From a bacterium 336/3 (GTDB taxonomy: Bacteria > Bacteroidota > Bacteroidia > Cytophagales > Thermonemataceae): a DNA stretch of 64,000 bases. The position numbers and the translations under genes are program-made. Under the pieces are notes generated by a model. The model searched no databases. It saw nothing but the letters and a program-made list of their open reading frames with translations, and was not told the origin of the DNA. The DNA lies in assembly GCA_001281695.1 (NCBI GenBank), contig LJIE01000001.1, positions 1,440,586-1,504,585 of the forward strand. The letters are read 5' to 3'. Shown here one piece after another: positions 1 to 8,930 of the stretch. Position 1 is the stretch's first letter; every line of letters begins with the position of its first letter.

Positions 1-961
1 CACCTTTAAATTCTACCCAGCTTTCTTTCAAGGCTAAAATATTTTCTTTTTTCTCCAGCACAATATCAGCATTGGCACTATAACCAGCTCTTAAATAATC
101 ACCTTCTTTTAAAAGAATTTTAGCTCTAATATTAAATTTGATAGCTCCTTCTTCATTTACGCCTTTAGGTGAGATATATTCTAATTCAGCTTTAAAAGTT
201 TTGCCTTCTACAGCACCTACTTGCAAATCTAAAACCATTCCTTCTTTAAGCTTTCCTACTTCTGATTCGTCAATTTTACCTTCAAAAACAAGACTGTTCA
301 TATCAGCAATAGCAGCAATGGTTGTACCTTCATTGAAATTACTTCTTTCAATAACAGAACTACCCACTTTTACAGGTACATCCAAAATAATACCATCTAC
401 AGTAGAATAGACATCATTAGAAACACCTCCTGAGCGTTGTACAGCTCCTTGCTGGGTAAGTCCTAAGTTTCTTTGAGCAGCATTCAAGGCTTCTTTACGA
501 ACATTTAAGTCTGTTTCGAAGCGTACAAATTCCTGATGAGAAATTACTTTCTGGTCATATAATTTTTTATTTCGTTCAAACTCTATCAACGAATTTTGAT
601 AGTTGATGCGAGCAGTTTCCAAATTGTTTTGAGCTGTATTGAGCGTAAGCTGATCTCTATTTAAACCATCTAAATTGGGTACAAGTTTTACTTTGGCAAT
701 CAATTGTCCTGCTTTTACAGGTTGCCCAGCTTCTACATACAGAGCCTCAATAACGCCTGAAACAGAGGGTTTTACTTGTACTTCTTTACGTGGTGTAATA
801 GAGCCCGTGGCAACTGTTTTTTTGATAATAGTAGTACTAAAAGGTTTTTCTACAACATAAATTGTAGGGTTTTTCTTAGATTTTTGATAGAAATAATTGA
901 TGAGCCAGCCAGAAATAGCTACAAATAAAACAGCTGACGCAATATACATTACCTTCTTCAT
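1..961 (-). CDS. MacA/HlyD-type periplasmic adaptor of an ABC exporter (partial)
   Basis: The reading frame starts with ATG at 961 and stays open to base 1, so about 320 residues are seen and the C-terminus lies outside the window. It begins with a short basic segment and one hydrophobic helix (residues 3-18), the usual inner-membrane anchor. A biotinyl-lipoyl-like half motif follows (VKPSVSGVIEAL, then GQPVKAGQLIAKV), then a coiled-coil hairpin and a barrel domain. Adaptors of this family link an inner-membrane MacB-type pump to an outer-membrane channel. It lies 56 bases downstream of the permease genes on the same strand, so it is the last visible gene of that operon. The exported substrate cannot be told from sequence. 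Confidence 0.88.
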   Translation of the reverse strand, partial: MKKVMYIASAVLFVAISGWLINYFYQKSKKNPTIYVVEKPFSTTIIKKTVATGSITPRKEVQVKPSVSGVIEALYVEAGQPVKAGQLIAKVKLVPNLDGLNRDQLTLNTAQNNLETARINYQNSLIEFERNKKLYDQKVISHQEFVRFETDLNVRKEALNAAQRNLGLTQQGAVQRSGGVSNDVYSTVDGIILDVPVKVGSSVIERSNFNEGTTIAAIADMNSLVFEGKIDESEVGKLKEGMVLDLQVGAVEGKTFKAELEYISPKGVNEEGAIKFNIRAKILLKEGDYLRAGYSANADIVLEKKENILALKESWVEFKG

Positions 962-1017
962 GGTTGTAAATTTTATGCTTAAGTTAGAAAATGATATAAT
1001 CTTTAATTTTTACTTGA

Positions 1018-2256
1018 TTATTCTTCACTGAGAGCCACTACAGGTCTAACACTGGCTGCTCGTTTGGCAGGAATTAAACCTGCAAGTGTACCTGAAACAA
1101 CCAATGTAACAGTTGCAGCAATAGCTGCTTGTAAATCTACTTCTGGATTGCTGAAAAATGGTCCTTCTGCTCCAGTACTGTTGACAAGTTCCAAAACACC
1201 AATTCCCCCAATAAGTCCTACATAACCTGCTAAACTCGTAATGACGATAGATTCTTGTAATATAAGTGAGATAATGGACATAGGTGTTGCACCTAAAGCT
1301 TTTCGGATACCTATTTCTTTGGTTCTTTCTTTTACGACTATGAGCATAATGTTACTTACACCAACCACACCTGCTACAATTGTCAGGATACCGACAAACC
1401 AACTAAATGCTCCAATGATGAAAAACAAACCTTGTACTCTCTGAAATTCTTCTTCTACATTGGCAGAACCAAATGCTTTTACATCATCAGGATGGACATA
1501 ATGCCTTTTGGCTAATAAACTTTTTACTTTTGTTTCTATAATTTTTGCAGGAACGCCATCTTTGGGGGTAAGAGCAAAAAAATGTACTGTATTCAGCTGA
1601 TTGAAGGTATATTGTAATGTTGTACTAGGCAAGAAAATAGTCTCTGCTTCTTGTTGGGCATCATCTCCTTTAGCAACACCTTTAAAAACACCTACGACTT
1701 TAAACGAAACGCCTTTGACTTTAATATATTGCCCCATTGGATTTTCACCATCTTTGAATAACAATTCCTGAACACGTTTTCCAATCACACAAACTTTTCT
1801 TCTGTCTTTGATGTCCAAATCGTTGATAAAACGACCATCTGTGATAATAGTAGGTCTTACTTTGGTATAGTCAGGGTATTCGCCAAACACACTAAAAGAA
1901 GCACTTTTTGTATCTCGGTTCACTGTAAAAGAACCAAATAATTGGTTTCTGGGAGCTACCACGCCCATTTCAGGAATTTCATTTCGGATGGCAAAAACAT
2001 CATCATTGGTAAAACGAATAAATCTGCCTGGTTTTAAGCCTTTGTATTCAATACTTGTTCTTTGAGACCAAACGAAAACAGCATTTTTAGCAATATCAAA
2101 TTGTTTATTCACACCATTTTCAAAGCCTTTTCCTGCTCCCAAAAGAATTACAAGCATGAAAATACCCCAAGCGACACCGAGCATCGTAATAATAGTACGT
2201 AGTTTGTTTTTACGAATGGTATGTAAAATTTCTTGCCATTTATCTATATCAAACAT
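1018..2256 (-). CDS. MacB/FtsX-type ABC transporter permease (copy 1)
   Basis: The 412-residue protein has the MacB_PCD/FtsX layout. There is a cytoplasmic start (MFDIDKWQEIL), TM1 at about residues 20-42, a large periplasmic core domain at about 45-270, then three TM helices in the last 130 residues. The cytoplasmic loop KERTKEIGIRKALGA between TM2 and TM3 is the signature that contacts the ATPase. The C-terminus ends in the usual PxxRAAxxxPxxAL pattern. Its neighbour at 2284-3534 is a close paralogue, so the exporter may use a heterodimer of permeases. The gap to that gene is 27 bases, supporting one transcript. Confidence 0.92.
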   Translation of the reverse strand: MFDIDKWQEILHTIRKNKLRTIITMLGVAWGIFMLVILLGAGKGFENGVNKQFDIAKNAVFVWSQRTSIEYKGLKPGRFIRFTNDDVFAIRNEIPEMGVVAPRNQLFGSFTVNRDTKSASFSVFGEYPDYTKVRPTIITDGRFINDLDIKDRRKVCVIGKRVQELLFKDGENPMGQYIKVKGVSFKVVGVFKGVAKGDDAQQEAETIFLPSTTLQYTFNQLNTVHFFALTPKDGVPAKIIETKVKSLLAKRHYVHPDDVKAFGSANVEEEFQRVQGLFFIIGAFSWFVGILTIVAGVVGVSNIMLIVVKERTKEIGIRKALGATPMSIISLILQESIVITSLAGYVGLIGGIGVLELVNSTGAEGPFFSNPEVDLQAAIAATVTLVVSGTLAGLIPAKRAASVRPVVALSEE

Positions 2257-2283
2257 CTTTGTATATAATTTAAAAATAAGTAA

Positions 2284-3534
2284 TTATTCTGCTCTAAGAG
2301 CTTCAATGGGTTTGATATTGGCTGCACGCATTGCTGGAAAAAGCCCTGCTAAAGCACCTGCAATGACTAAGATAAGCGTTGCGGTAATGGCTACACTTAT
2401 ATTTACTTCTGGACGGCTAAAATAACTTACTTCTCCACCATCCATTTCTACTTTTTCAATCAGGGATCTAATAAGTTCTAAAATACCTACACCTAACAGT
2501 AAGCCAATATAACCAGCCATAGAGGTGATAAAAATAGATTCTTGAAGCACTAGGCTAATAATAGACCAAGGGGTAGCTCCAATAGCTTTTCGGATGCCGA
2601 TTTCTTTGGTACGCTCTTTTACAATGATGAGCATGATACTACTAACACCTACAATCCCAGCGGCAAGGGTTCCTAAGCCTACGAACCAAACAATTGCTGC
2701 AATTCCAGTAAACAACCCCATTGTTCGTTCATATTCCTCTTGGTTGTTGTTAATGCCTATAGCTTGTTTGTCTTTTGGGTCAAATTTATATTTATCTGAT
2801 AATAATGTTCTGATTTGGTCTTCTACTTCTTTGGCTGGCACACCTTCTTTGGCTGCAATACCTACCAAATGAATTCTTTTTTGAGGATTAAAAGTAGCCT
2901 GATAAGTTGTAAATGGCATATAAATCCTTTCTTCTAAACGACCATTACCACCTTTTCTTGTAAAAACCCCCACAACTTTAAAATGAACACCTTTGATTTC
3001 AATATATTCGCCAATAGGGTCTTTATCACCAAATAAAATATTTTTTACACGAACGCCAATAACTACGATTTTACGCTTTTCATCCATATCAAGGTCATTG
3101 ATGAAACGTCCATTGATGATTTTTTCGCCATTGAGTTTGAAGAAGTTGTAGTTTGAACCATATACTTGGAAGGAACCATTTTTGTTTTTATAATTAATGG
3201 TAAACTCACCCCACAGACTATTACGAACGCCTATAAAATCTATGTTATTCATTTTATTTTGAGCTGTTTCATAATCTTCATTGGTAAAGAAAATTTCTCT
3301 CCCTGGTTTTAATCCTTTGTAAGGAAGGGTTGTTTTGCCTCTCCAAACCCAAATACTGTTTACAGATTCTCCAGCAAATTCTCGTTTTACGCCATTTTCC
3401 ATGCCTTTACCTACTCCCAAAAGGAAAACAAGCATAAAAATTCCCCAACCTACACCCAAAGCAGTAAGAAAAGTCCGTAATTTATTTTTTTTGATGGTGG
3501 CAAATATTTCCTGCCATTTATCTGAATCAAACAT
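2284..3534 (-). CDS. MacB/FtsX-type ABC transporter permease (copy 2)
   Basis: This 416-residue protein shares topology and many motifs with the permease at 1018-2256: the start MFDSDKWQEIF, TM1 with GWGIFMLVFLLG, the loop VKERTKEIGIRKAIGATP, and a C-terminal PAMRAANIKPIEALRAE. The periplasmic core spans about residues 45-275. The two genes look like a tandem duplication that has diverged. It lies 33 bases downstream of the ATPase gene. Family knowledge points to export of a hydrophobic molecule, peptide or lipoprotein across the envelope; the real cargo is unknown. Confidence 0.92.
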   Translation of the reverse strand: MFDSDKWQEIFATIKKNKLRTFLTALGVGWGIFMLVFLLGVGKGMENGVKREFAGESVNSIWVWRGKTTLPYKGLKPGREIFFTNEDYETAQNKMNNIDFIGVRNSLWGEFTINYKNKNGSFQVYGSNYNFFKLNGEKIINGRFINDLDMDEKRKIVVIGVRVKNILFGDKDPIGEYIEIKGVHFKVVGVFTRKGGNGRLEERIYMPFTTYQATFNPQKRIHLVGIAAKEGVPAKEVEDQIRTLLSDKYKFDPKDKQAIGINNNQEEYERTMGLFTGIAAIVWFVGLGTLAAGIVGVSSIMLIIVKERTKEIGIRKAIGATPWSIISLVLQESIFITSMAGYIGLLLGVGILELIRSLIEKVEMDGGEVSYFSRPEVNISVAITATLILVIAGALAGLFPAMRAANIKPIEALRAE

Positions 3535-3567
3535 AAATTGTAAGTTTTTGATAGTTTAAAGGTAATT

Positions 3568-4263
3568 CTATGCTTCTATTTCAAGAGTAACCTCTTGTGT
3601 TTTTTCTACCAAACCATCTCTTAGACGAATAAGTCTTTCTGTTTGGTCTGCAATATCTTTTTCGTGGGTTACAATCACAACAGTCATACCTTTACTATGT
3701 ACATCTTTGAAAATGTTCATGATTTCATGAGTTGTTTGGGAGTCTAAGGCTCCAGTAGGCTCATCAGCCAATATGATTTTAGGTTGTGTGATGAGAGCTC
3801 TTGCAATGGCTACTCTTTGTTTCTGTCCACCTGAAAGCTCATTGGGTAAATGATGAGCCCTATCAGCTAGCCCTACCTTTTCTAAATATTCCATAGCCAT
3901 TTTATTACGTTTGCTACGGCTTATTTTTTGATAGTAAAGAGGTAGGGCTACATTTTCAAGGGCTGTTTTGAAAGCTATCAGGTTGAAGGATTGAAAAACA
4001 AAACCAATAAACTGATTACGATAGTAAGCTGCTTTAGAAGCAGTAAGGTTTTTGATGAGCGTTCCGCCCAAATGATATTCACCTTCATCGTAATCATCTA
4101 AAATTCCTAAAATATTGAGCAAAGTAGATTTTCCAGAACCAGAAGAACCCATGATGGATACTAGTTCACCTTCTTTTACATCAATGTTGATTCCTTTGAG
4201 TACATGCAAGCGATTATCCTTACCAATAGGGTAGTACTTGTGTAAGTTTTTAATATGTATCAT
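3568..4263 (-). CDS. ABC transporter ATP-binding protein (MacB/LolD type)
   Basis: A complete 231-residue nucleotide-binding subunit of the MacB/LolD/FtsE family. It carries Walker A GSSGSGKST (about residues 39-47), a Q-loop in FVFQSFNLI, the signature LSGGQKQR, Walker B IILADEPTGALD and the switch histidine in VIVTHEKD. It heads the minus-strand operon with the two permeases and the adaptor, and powers transport from the cytoplasm. The start at 4263 is the first ATG, and the conserved N-terminus MIHIKNLHKYY fits the family. The 216-base gap upstream is shared with the divergent cation transporter gene. Confidence 0.95.
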   Translation of the reverse strand: MIHIKNLHKYYPIGKDNRLHVLKGINIDVKEGELVSIMGSSGSGKSTLLNILGILDDYDEGEYHLGGTLIKNLTASKAAYYRNQFIGFVFQSFNLIAFKTALENVALPLYYQKISRSKRNKMAMEYLEKVGLADRAHHLPNELSGGQKQRVAIARALITQPKIILADEPTGALDSQTTHEIMNIFKDVHSKGMTVVIVTHEKDIADQTERLIRLRDGLVEKTQEVTLEIEA

Positions 4264-4359
4264 AGTAAGAAGCGTTTAAAAATATATATCAATCTTGGTA
4301 CCACAATAGACAACTTATGTTTGCAATAGGTTGCAGGCATTTTTGTTTTTTTTTCAAAA

Positions 4360-4407
4360 AAAAAGTGTTCATAAAGGGACACTTTTTGAATTAAATTCGG
4401 ACACTTT
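4360..4407. promoter_or_regulatory. Repeated GGACACTTT sites with inverted AAAAAGTGT, in divergent region
   Basis: The 216-base gap between the ABC operon and the CDF gene holds two direct copies of GGACACTTT (4377-4385 and 4399-4407), 22 bases apart, about two helical turns. An inverted copy AAAAAGTGT (4360-4368) pairs with ACACTTTTT (4379-4387). This pattern suits a regulator-binding region or a weak hairpin. The regulator is unknown and no strong promoter match was found beside it. Confidence 0.35.
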
Positions 4408-4479
4408 GCTTATATCACGGTTTTTACCTTGTTTTTAAGCAAAGAGAATGTTATTTTTGTTTGCCTTTATCATTCCATC

Positions 4480-5457
4480 ATGAAGAAAAAACTCATAATG
4501 TTGTCTTTTATTGTGAGCATCATCTTAATGTTTATTAAGTTTGGTGCTTACTTCTTGACAAATTCTAATGCTATTCTTACAGATGCCCTCGAAAGCATTA
4601 TCAATGTAATTGCCTCTGGATTTGCATTCTATAGTATTCATTTGGCGTCTCAGCCTCGCGATTTTGAACATCCTTATGGGCATGGAAAAATCGAATTTTT
4701 TTCAGCAGGTTTTGAGGGTGCTTTAATCATGATTGCAGCATGTGTAATTTCATGGGAAGCTGTTCAGAGTTTTCTATACCCAAAAATACTTGTTGAAATG
4801 CCAATTGGGCTTGCTTTAATAGCATTTACAACACTTGTAAATGGCTTTGTTGGGTTTTTACTTCAAAAATATGGAAAGAAATATGATTCCATTACCCTCA
4901 TTGCTGATGGAAAACACTTGACGAGTGATGCAATTAGTAGTTTGCTTTTGGTAGTGGGGATAGTCTTAATTATTATTACAAAAATCACATGGATAGATGG
5001 TATTTTGTCTGTTATTTTTGCATTTATCCTTCTTTATCATGGTTACCAATTAGTTAGAAAATCGGTGGCTGGGCTGATGGATGAAACGGATAGAACTTCT
5101 ATTGAAGAAATATTAAAAGTTCTTTTGGTAAGCCGAAAAGATATTTGGATAGATGTTCACAATTTGAGAGTACAACATTATGGCTCGAATTGGCATATAG
5201 ATTGCCATTTGACTTTGCCCTATTATCTGGATTTAAGGCAAGTACATGATGAAGTAGAAGGTTTTAGAGATGTGGTAATTGAACATACAGGCAAAGAAGT
5301 AGAGATTTTTATTCATGCTGACCCTTGTTTGCCCCCTGCCAATTGTGAGGCATGTCATTATACAGAATGTGCATTGAGAGAACTGAAATATATCAAAAGC
5401 CCTGAATGGACAGTAGAAAATTTAGTAAAAGATGCTAAGCATTTTAGGAAGGTGTAA
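4480..5457 (+). CDS. Cation diffusion facilitator (CDF) family transporter
   Basis: The 325-residue protein begins with MKKKLIMLS; I prefer the ATG at 4480 over an upstream TTG at 4429 because family homology starts there. It has about six TM helices in the first 215 residues, the motif HPYGHGK in the TM2-TM3 region and a second histidine/aspartate pair (ADGKHLTSDA), which together form the divalent-metal site. A cytoplasmic ferredoxin-like domain follows. CDF proteins export Zn, Fe, Mn, Cd or Co ions against protons. Unusually, the C-terminus carries a His/Cys cluster (HADPCLPPANCEACHYTEC), probably an extra metal-binding site. It is divergent from the ABC operon. Confidence 0.9.
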   Translation: MKKKLIMLSFIVSIILMFIKFGAYFLTNSNAILTDALESIINVIASGFAFYSIHLASQPRDFEHPYGHGKIEFFSAGFEGALIMIAACVISWEAVQSFLYPKILVEMPIGLALIAFTTLVNGFVGFLLQKYGKKYDSITLIADGKHLTSDAISSLLLVVGIVLIIITKITWIDGILSVIFAFILLYHGYQLVRKSVAGLMDETDRTSIEEILKVLLVSRKDIWIDVHNLRVQHYGSNWHIDCHLTLPYYLDLRQVHDEVEGFRDVVIEHTGKEVEIFIHADPCLPPANCEACHYTECALRELKYIKSPEWTVENLVKDAKHFRKV

Positions 5458-5474
5458 AGTGAAACAAGAATACC

Positions 5475-5912
5475 TCACATAGCGAAAACTCTATCTAGTA
5501 GCGAAATTAATATAAAAATCGTAAAAGTTACTATTATTAACATACCCATTTTTATTGGAAAAATATAACATCTAACGAAATCATCTCTAACTATTGAATC
5601 AATAAGTTTTTCAATATCCTTACTAGTAAAATCTTTAAAGTAAAAATTATATCCAAAGCTCGTCCTGATTTGGTATTTATCATTTATTTTACTTTCATTA
5701 TTCATGATATAATTTCTCACATTTAAAAAGCTACTCATGTTATTGACGGTTAAAATAATGAAAAATATTATCTGAGCGACTATGCTAAACAGCAATGAAT
5801 AATTTGAGTTTTTCGTAAGAAAAAAAACTAGAATATTTGTAATAAATATCAGCGTAATAATCACTCTATACTCAATTATTGCACTAAATACATTATAGTT
5901 TTTTAATTTCAT
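5475..5912 (-). CDS. Small membrane protein of unknown function
   Basis: The 145-residue protein starts at MKLKNYNVF (ATG at 5912). A longer start at 5966 would overlap the preceding gene and adds a non-membrane leader, so I reject it. It has two hydrophobic helices near the N-terminus (about 17-35 and 42-60), a hydrophilic middle, and one helix near the C-terminus (about 121-141). The middle part (FKDFTSKDIEKLIDSIVRDD) could face the cytoplasm. No family was recognised. It sits 28 bases after the peptidase gene and ends convergently with the CDF gene. Confidence 0.6.
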   Translation of the reverse strand: MKLKNYNVFSAIIEYRVIITLIFITNILVFFLTKNSNYSLLFSIVAQIIFFIILTVNNMSSFLNVRNYIMNNESKINDKYQIRTSFGYNFYFKDFTSKDIEKLIDSIVRDDFVRCYIFPIKMGMLIIVTFTIFILISLLDRVFAM

Positions 5913-5940
5913 TATTTTTAATGAAAAAAATCTTAGGTTT

Positions 5941-6669
5941 CTAATTCTGCTTATCCCAACGAGCATACCAGCCTCTTACATCAAAATGGACGGTTTGTGA
6001 CCAAGGATAACGTCCAACACCTCCTTTGTCTTTGATAATGGTGTTTTCCAGTAAATCTAAAATGATTTTTTTGTCTGCTTTTTCAGTTTTACCGTTTCCA
6101 TCTACATCTGCAATATCAATATCTACAGCCATGCCATGTGTATGCAGGCTGCCTTTGGCTCCTCCAACTTTGTCATTGAAGTTGGGATAACGAAAACCAT
6201 CATCAATTTTGAATTTAGGCTTATAACCTTTTGATTTCAGAGCTTTTAATAAATCCAGAAATCGATAAAGTAATTTAGGGTCGAGTAATAAATATTGAAT
6301 ATGTCCTGCTTGTAGGTTTTCTAAATTTTTCTTGGCGTATTCATCATCAGGCAAGAAGTCTTGTACCCTAAAAGTACCTACAAGGTACTTGAAAACATCC
6401 TTGCCTTTGATGATATAAAATGTTCTGTATGCGTATAATTGAGGTATTAAACCTGCTTTTTCAATATAGTTTTTATCAAGTTGTTGATAATTTACTTGTT
6501 TGAAACTTGCCAAGACTTTGTCAATAGCCTCATAACTTTCTACAGGTTTTTGTTTGGTGGCTTTGTCATAAAGTTCTGCCAAAGAAATTTCTTTTGGTTT
6601 TTCTTTTTTACACTGTGTAAAACCAATAAAAAAACAGATAAATAGGACTGAATTTTTTAAGAATTTCAT
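5941..6669 (-). CDS. M15-type (VanY/DUF882-like) peptidase lipoprotein
   Basis: The 242-residue protein has a lipoprotein-like signal (hydrophobic stretch ending at Cys20, then KKEKPKE). The C-terminal half carries the metallopeptidase M15 pattern SxHxxGxAxD (His176, Asp183) and a later HxD (HFD, 228-230), the zinc ligands of D-Ala-D-Ala carboxypeptidases and related murein enzymes. An EF-hand-like loop with acidic and Asn positions (D188, D190, N192, D199) lies directly after the first zinc motif and may bind calcium. The likely role is trimming peptidoglycan peptides from an envelope anchor. It lies 22 bases after the barrel gene, so the two may be co-transcribed. Confidence 0.78.
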   Translation of the reverse strand: MKFLKNSVLFICFFIGFTQCKKEKPKEISLAELYDKATKQKPVESYEAIDKVLASFKQVNYQQLDKNYIEKAGLIPQLYAYRTFYIIKGKDVFKYLVGTFRVQDFLPDDEYAKKNLENLQAGHIQYLLLDPKLLYRFLDLLKALKSKGYKPKFKIDDGFRYPNFNDKVGGAKGSLHTHGMAVDIDIADVDGNGKTEKADKKIILDLLENTIIKDKGGVGRYPWSQTVHFDVRGWYARWDKQN

Positions 6670-6691
6670 AGTTAAAAAGTACTTTTATTGC

Positions 6692-8371
6692 TTAAAATTC
6701 ATGTAAACGGGGAGCTATATTGAGTCTGAGGGTTAAAGATGTAAAAGAGGTATTTTTATAAAGCATATCCACACTGTTGTTGGTTGTTTTTCTAAAAACT
6801 TGTTTGAATTCTATAAAACAATTATGCCATGCCTGATAACTTATAGTAGCATCTACAAATATTGTTTTGGTACTTAAGCCTTGTCCAATACTGTTTCCAT
6901 ATTCTTGTACACGAGTACGGTTATCTAATAACAGGTTTCCACCCCAATTCAAGCCATTTTCGTCCAAACCGTAATTGCTGTAAAATAATTTTCCTATCAA
7001 ATGAAGTCTTGAAAGTGGCTGATAACGCAAAATACCAATAAATTCATAAAAATTAGCCCCCAATGGATGAGCCAAAGGCTGTTGATAATTGGTGTAAGAT
7101 TTGAAATTGTTTTCTTGAGTGTAGGTATAAGGTCTGGCAAAATTCATTTCGGCTTGTAAATCAAGGTTTTTGATACCAAAAGCATTGATGTATTTGGCTC
7201 CCAATTGTCCTGCAAATTTATTGCCCCACCAGCCTCTGCCAGCTCTTATTTCTTTAATTAAAAACTCATCTAATACAAATTGCCCATACAAAGAAAACTT
7301 TTTCGCAAAATTCCATTTGAAATCAGCACCCAAAAGAGCATTATCAGGACTGCCAAGTTGTTGTTCTACAGAACGATAAAAAATAATAGGATTAAGGTAG
7401 TTTAAATCAAAAGAATTGTTGGTAAGAGTATCTCTCTGACCAAAAATAATGGTTTCAAAAATACCTACATTAAAATTTTTGGACACATTAAAACTCAAAT
7501 GGTGTTGAGCCATGTATTTTTTGGGACGTAAACCATCAGCATTTAATACTTCGGCTGTCATCTGAGCGAAAATATTTTGATAGTTAAATCGCCAAGCATT
7601 TGTATTAAGTTTTAAAAATAAATAATTGGGTGAAAAATCAGACAACACCATAGAACGATAGCCATTTCCAATTACGTTTCTATCATGTCCGAATTGTAAA
7701 CCAATATTTTTAACAGGATTAAAAGTAATATAACCTCTGGCATGAATAAAATCTACGTTTGTAGGCTCGGCAGTATCGCCATCTTTGTAATAACCTTCTT
7801 GTGGAACAGCATCAAATTTCTGGATTTGAGCTTGTACATATTTAGGGAAAGATGCTTGATTATCAGTAATGAACGTATAAAAACCCACTTTTTGACTAAT
7901 TGTACCTCTTAGTTCAATACCTCTACTATTTAAAAAAGTAAGTTGACTAGTATTGTTATCTTTTCCAAGACTAAAATGCAGAACAGGATTTACATGTACA
8001 TCAAAATCAGTTTCTTGATGATGAAAAAAGTCAGAATTTTGACGATAAAGGTTTTTCCAAAAAGGTTTTTTGTAAATGGTATCTTGTTTAAAAAACTCCC
8101 AGTTATCTTGTTTGAGATACTCAATATTGGTTAAATCTATTTTAGAAAACTGTAATGTAGAGTCTTTATCCAAACTGTTGATAAAAGAACTAATAGCTTT
8201 ACGAGTATAGGGTTTGATGTGAGAATGAAAACCCTGATATAATTTACCGGATTGTATTTCATAACGTTCTAGTAAATGATAATAGTCTTGATTGAGAGGA
8301 GCGAAAGTAGATTGAGCCTGTAGAAATTGGGAAAGACTCAAAAATAAAATTAAAGAGCAAAGTTTTTTCAC
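6692..8371 (-). CDS. Wzi/RemB-like outer-membrane beta-barrel protein
   Basis: The 559-residue protein has a cleavable signal peptide (residues 1-19, ending in LQAQ). The rest is rich in alternating aromatic/polar strands with frequent Tyr-Asn turns, typical of an outer-membrane barrel. The stretch with GHDRNVIGNGYRSM and SDFSPNYLFLKL resembles the capsule-assembly Wzi family and RemB, linked to gliding in Flavobacterium. I base this on motif memory only; the barrel call is firmer than the family. A role in surface polysaccharide or adhesion would be expected. Confidence 0.65.
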   Translation of the reverse strand: MKKLCSLILFLSLSQFLQAQSTFAPLNQDYYHLLERYEIQSGKLYQGFHSHIKPYTRKAISSFINSLDKDSTLQFSKIDLTNIEYLKQDNWEFFKQDTIYKKPFWKNLYRQNSDFFHHQETDFDVHVNPVLHFSLGKDNNTSQLTFLNSRGIELRGTISQKVGFYTFITDNQASFPKYVQAQIQKFDAVPQEGYYKDGDTAEPTNVDFIHARGYITFNPVKNIGLQFGHDRNVIGNGYRSMVLSDFSPNYLFLKLNTNAWRFNYQNIFAQMTAEVLNADGLRPKKYMAQHHLSFNVSKNFNVGIFETIIFGQRDTLTNNSFDLNYLNPIIFYRSVEQQLGSPDNALLGADFKWNFAKKFSLYGQFVLDEFLIKEIRAGRGWWGNKFAGQLGAKYINAFGIKNLDLQAEMNFARPYTYTQENNFKSYTNYQQPLAHPLGANFYEFIGILRYQPLSRLHLIGKLFYSNYGLDENGLNWGGNLLLDNRTRVQEYGNSIGQGLSTKTIFVDATISYQAWHNCFIEFKQVFRKTTNNSVDMLYKNTSFTSLTLRLNIAPRLHEF

Positions 8372-8393
8372 AACAAATGATGATTAGAAAGCC

Positions 8394-8429
8394 AAAAAAG
8401 TTTTTTGTAATTCTACAAAAAACTTTTTT
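8394..8429 (-). terminator. Rho-independent terminator after the peroxiredoxin gene
   Basis: A perfect 16-base inverted repeat (8394-8409 with 8414-8429) encloses a four-base loop. On the minus strand the right arm ends in six T residues. It begins 14 bases after the stop codon of the peroxiredoxin gene and precedes the barrel gene. Confidence 0.8.
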
Positions 8430-8443
8430 GATGGTCAATAGAT

Positions 8444-8896
8444 TTAAACTGTTTGTATTTTTTTGAGCATTTCTTTGATGTGATCTTCTGCTCCAAAAAA
8501 GTCTTGATAAACAGCTAAAACTTTATGTTCTGCATCCAAAAGATAAGAAATCCTTTTTGGAATACCTACAATTGGAATAAGAGCATCATAGGATTTGCAA
8601 ACTTTACCATCTACATCAGAAAGTAACTCAAAAGGCAATTTGTGCTGCTCTTTAAATTTCAGATGAGTTTCTACATTATCTCTACTGATGCCAAATACAT
8701 CAATATTCAAGTTTCTAAAAGTGGCAAATTGGTCTCTAAATTCACAAGCCTCTTTGGTACAGCCAGGTGTAAAATCTTTTGGATAAAAATAAACTATACA
8801 AGGTTTTCCTTTTAGATCATTTTCTAAGGAAATATTTTTCCCATTAGTTGAAGGCAAATCAAAATTGGGAGCAATAGAATTAAGTTTTAAAGCCAT
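8444..8896 (-). CDS. bcp: Bcp-type thiol peroxiredoxin
   Basis: The start at 8896 (MALKLNSIAPNF) matches the usual Bcp N-terminus; an upstream in-frame ATG at 8977 would overlap the TerB-like gene and adds unrelated sequence. The 150-residue protein has the AhpC/TSA fold with the motif DFTPGCTKEAC, giving peroxidatic Cys46 and a resolving Cys51 five residues later, as in atypical 2-Cys Bcp enzymes. It reduces hydroperoxides in the cytoplasm using thioredoxin. The N-terminal LNSIAPNFDLP and C-terminal EDHIKEMLKKI also fit the family. Confidence 0.93.
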   Translation of the reverse strand: MALKLNSIAPNFDLPSTNGKNISLENDLKGKPCIVYFYPKDFTPGCTKEACEFRDQFATFRNLNIDVFGISRDNVETHLKFKEQHKLPFELLSDVDGKVCKSYDALIPIVGIPKRISYLLDAEHKVLAVYQDFFGAEDHIKEMLKKIQTV

Positions 8897-8930
8897 ATGG
8901 CATTTGGTTGAAGATTGAAAAATGATTATA

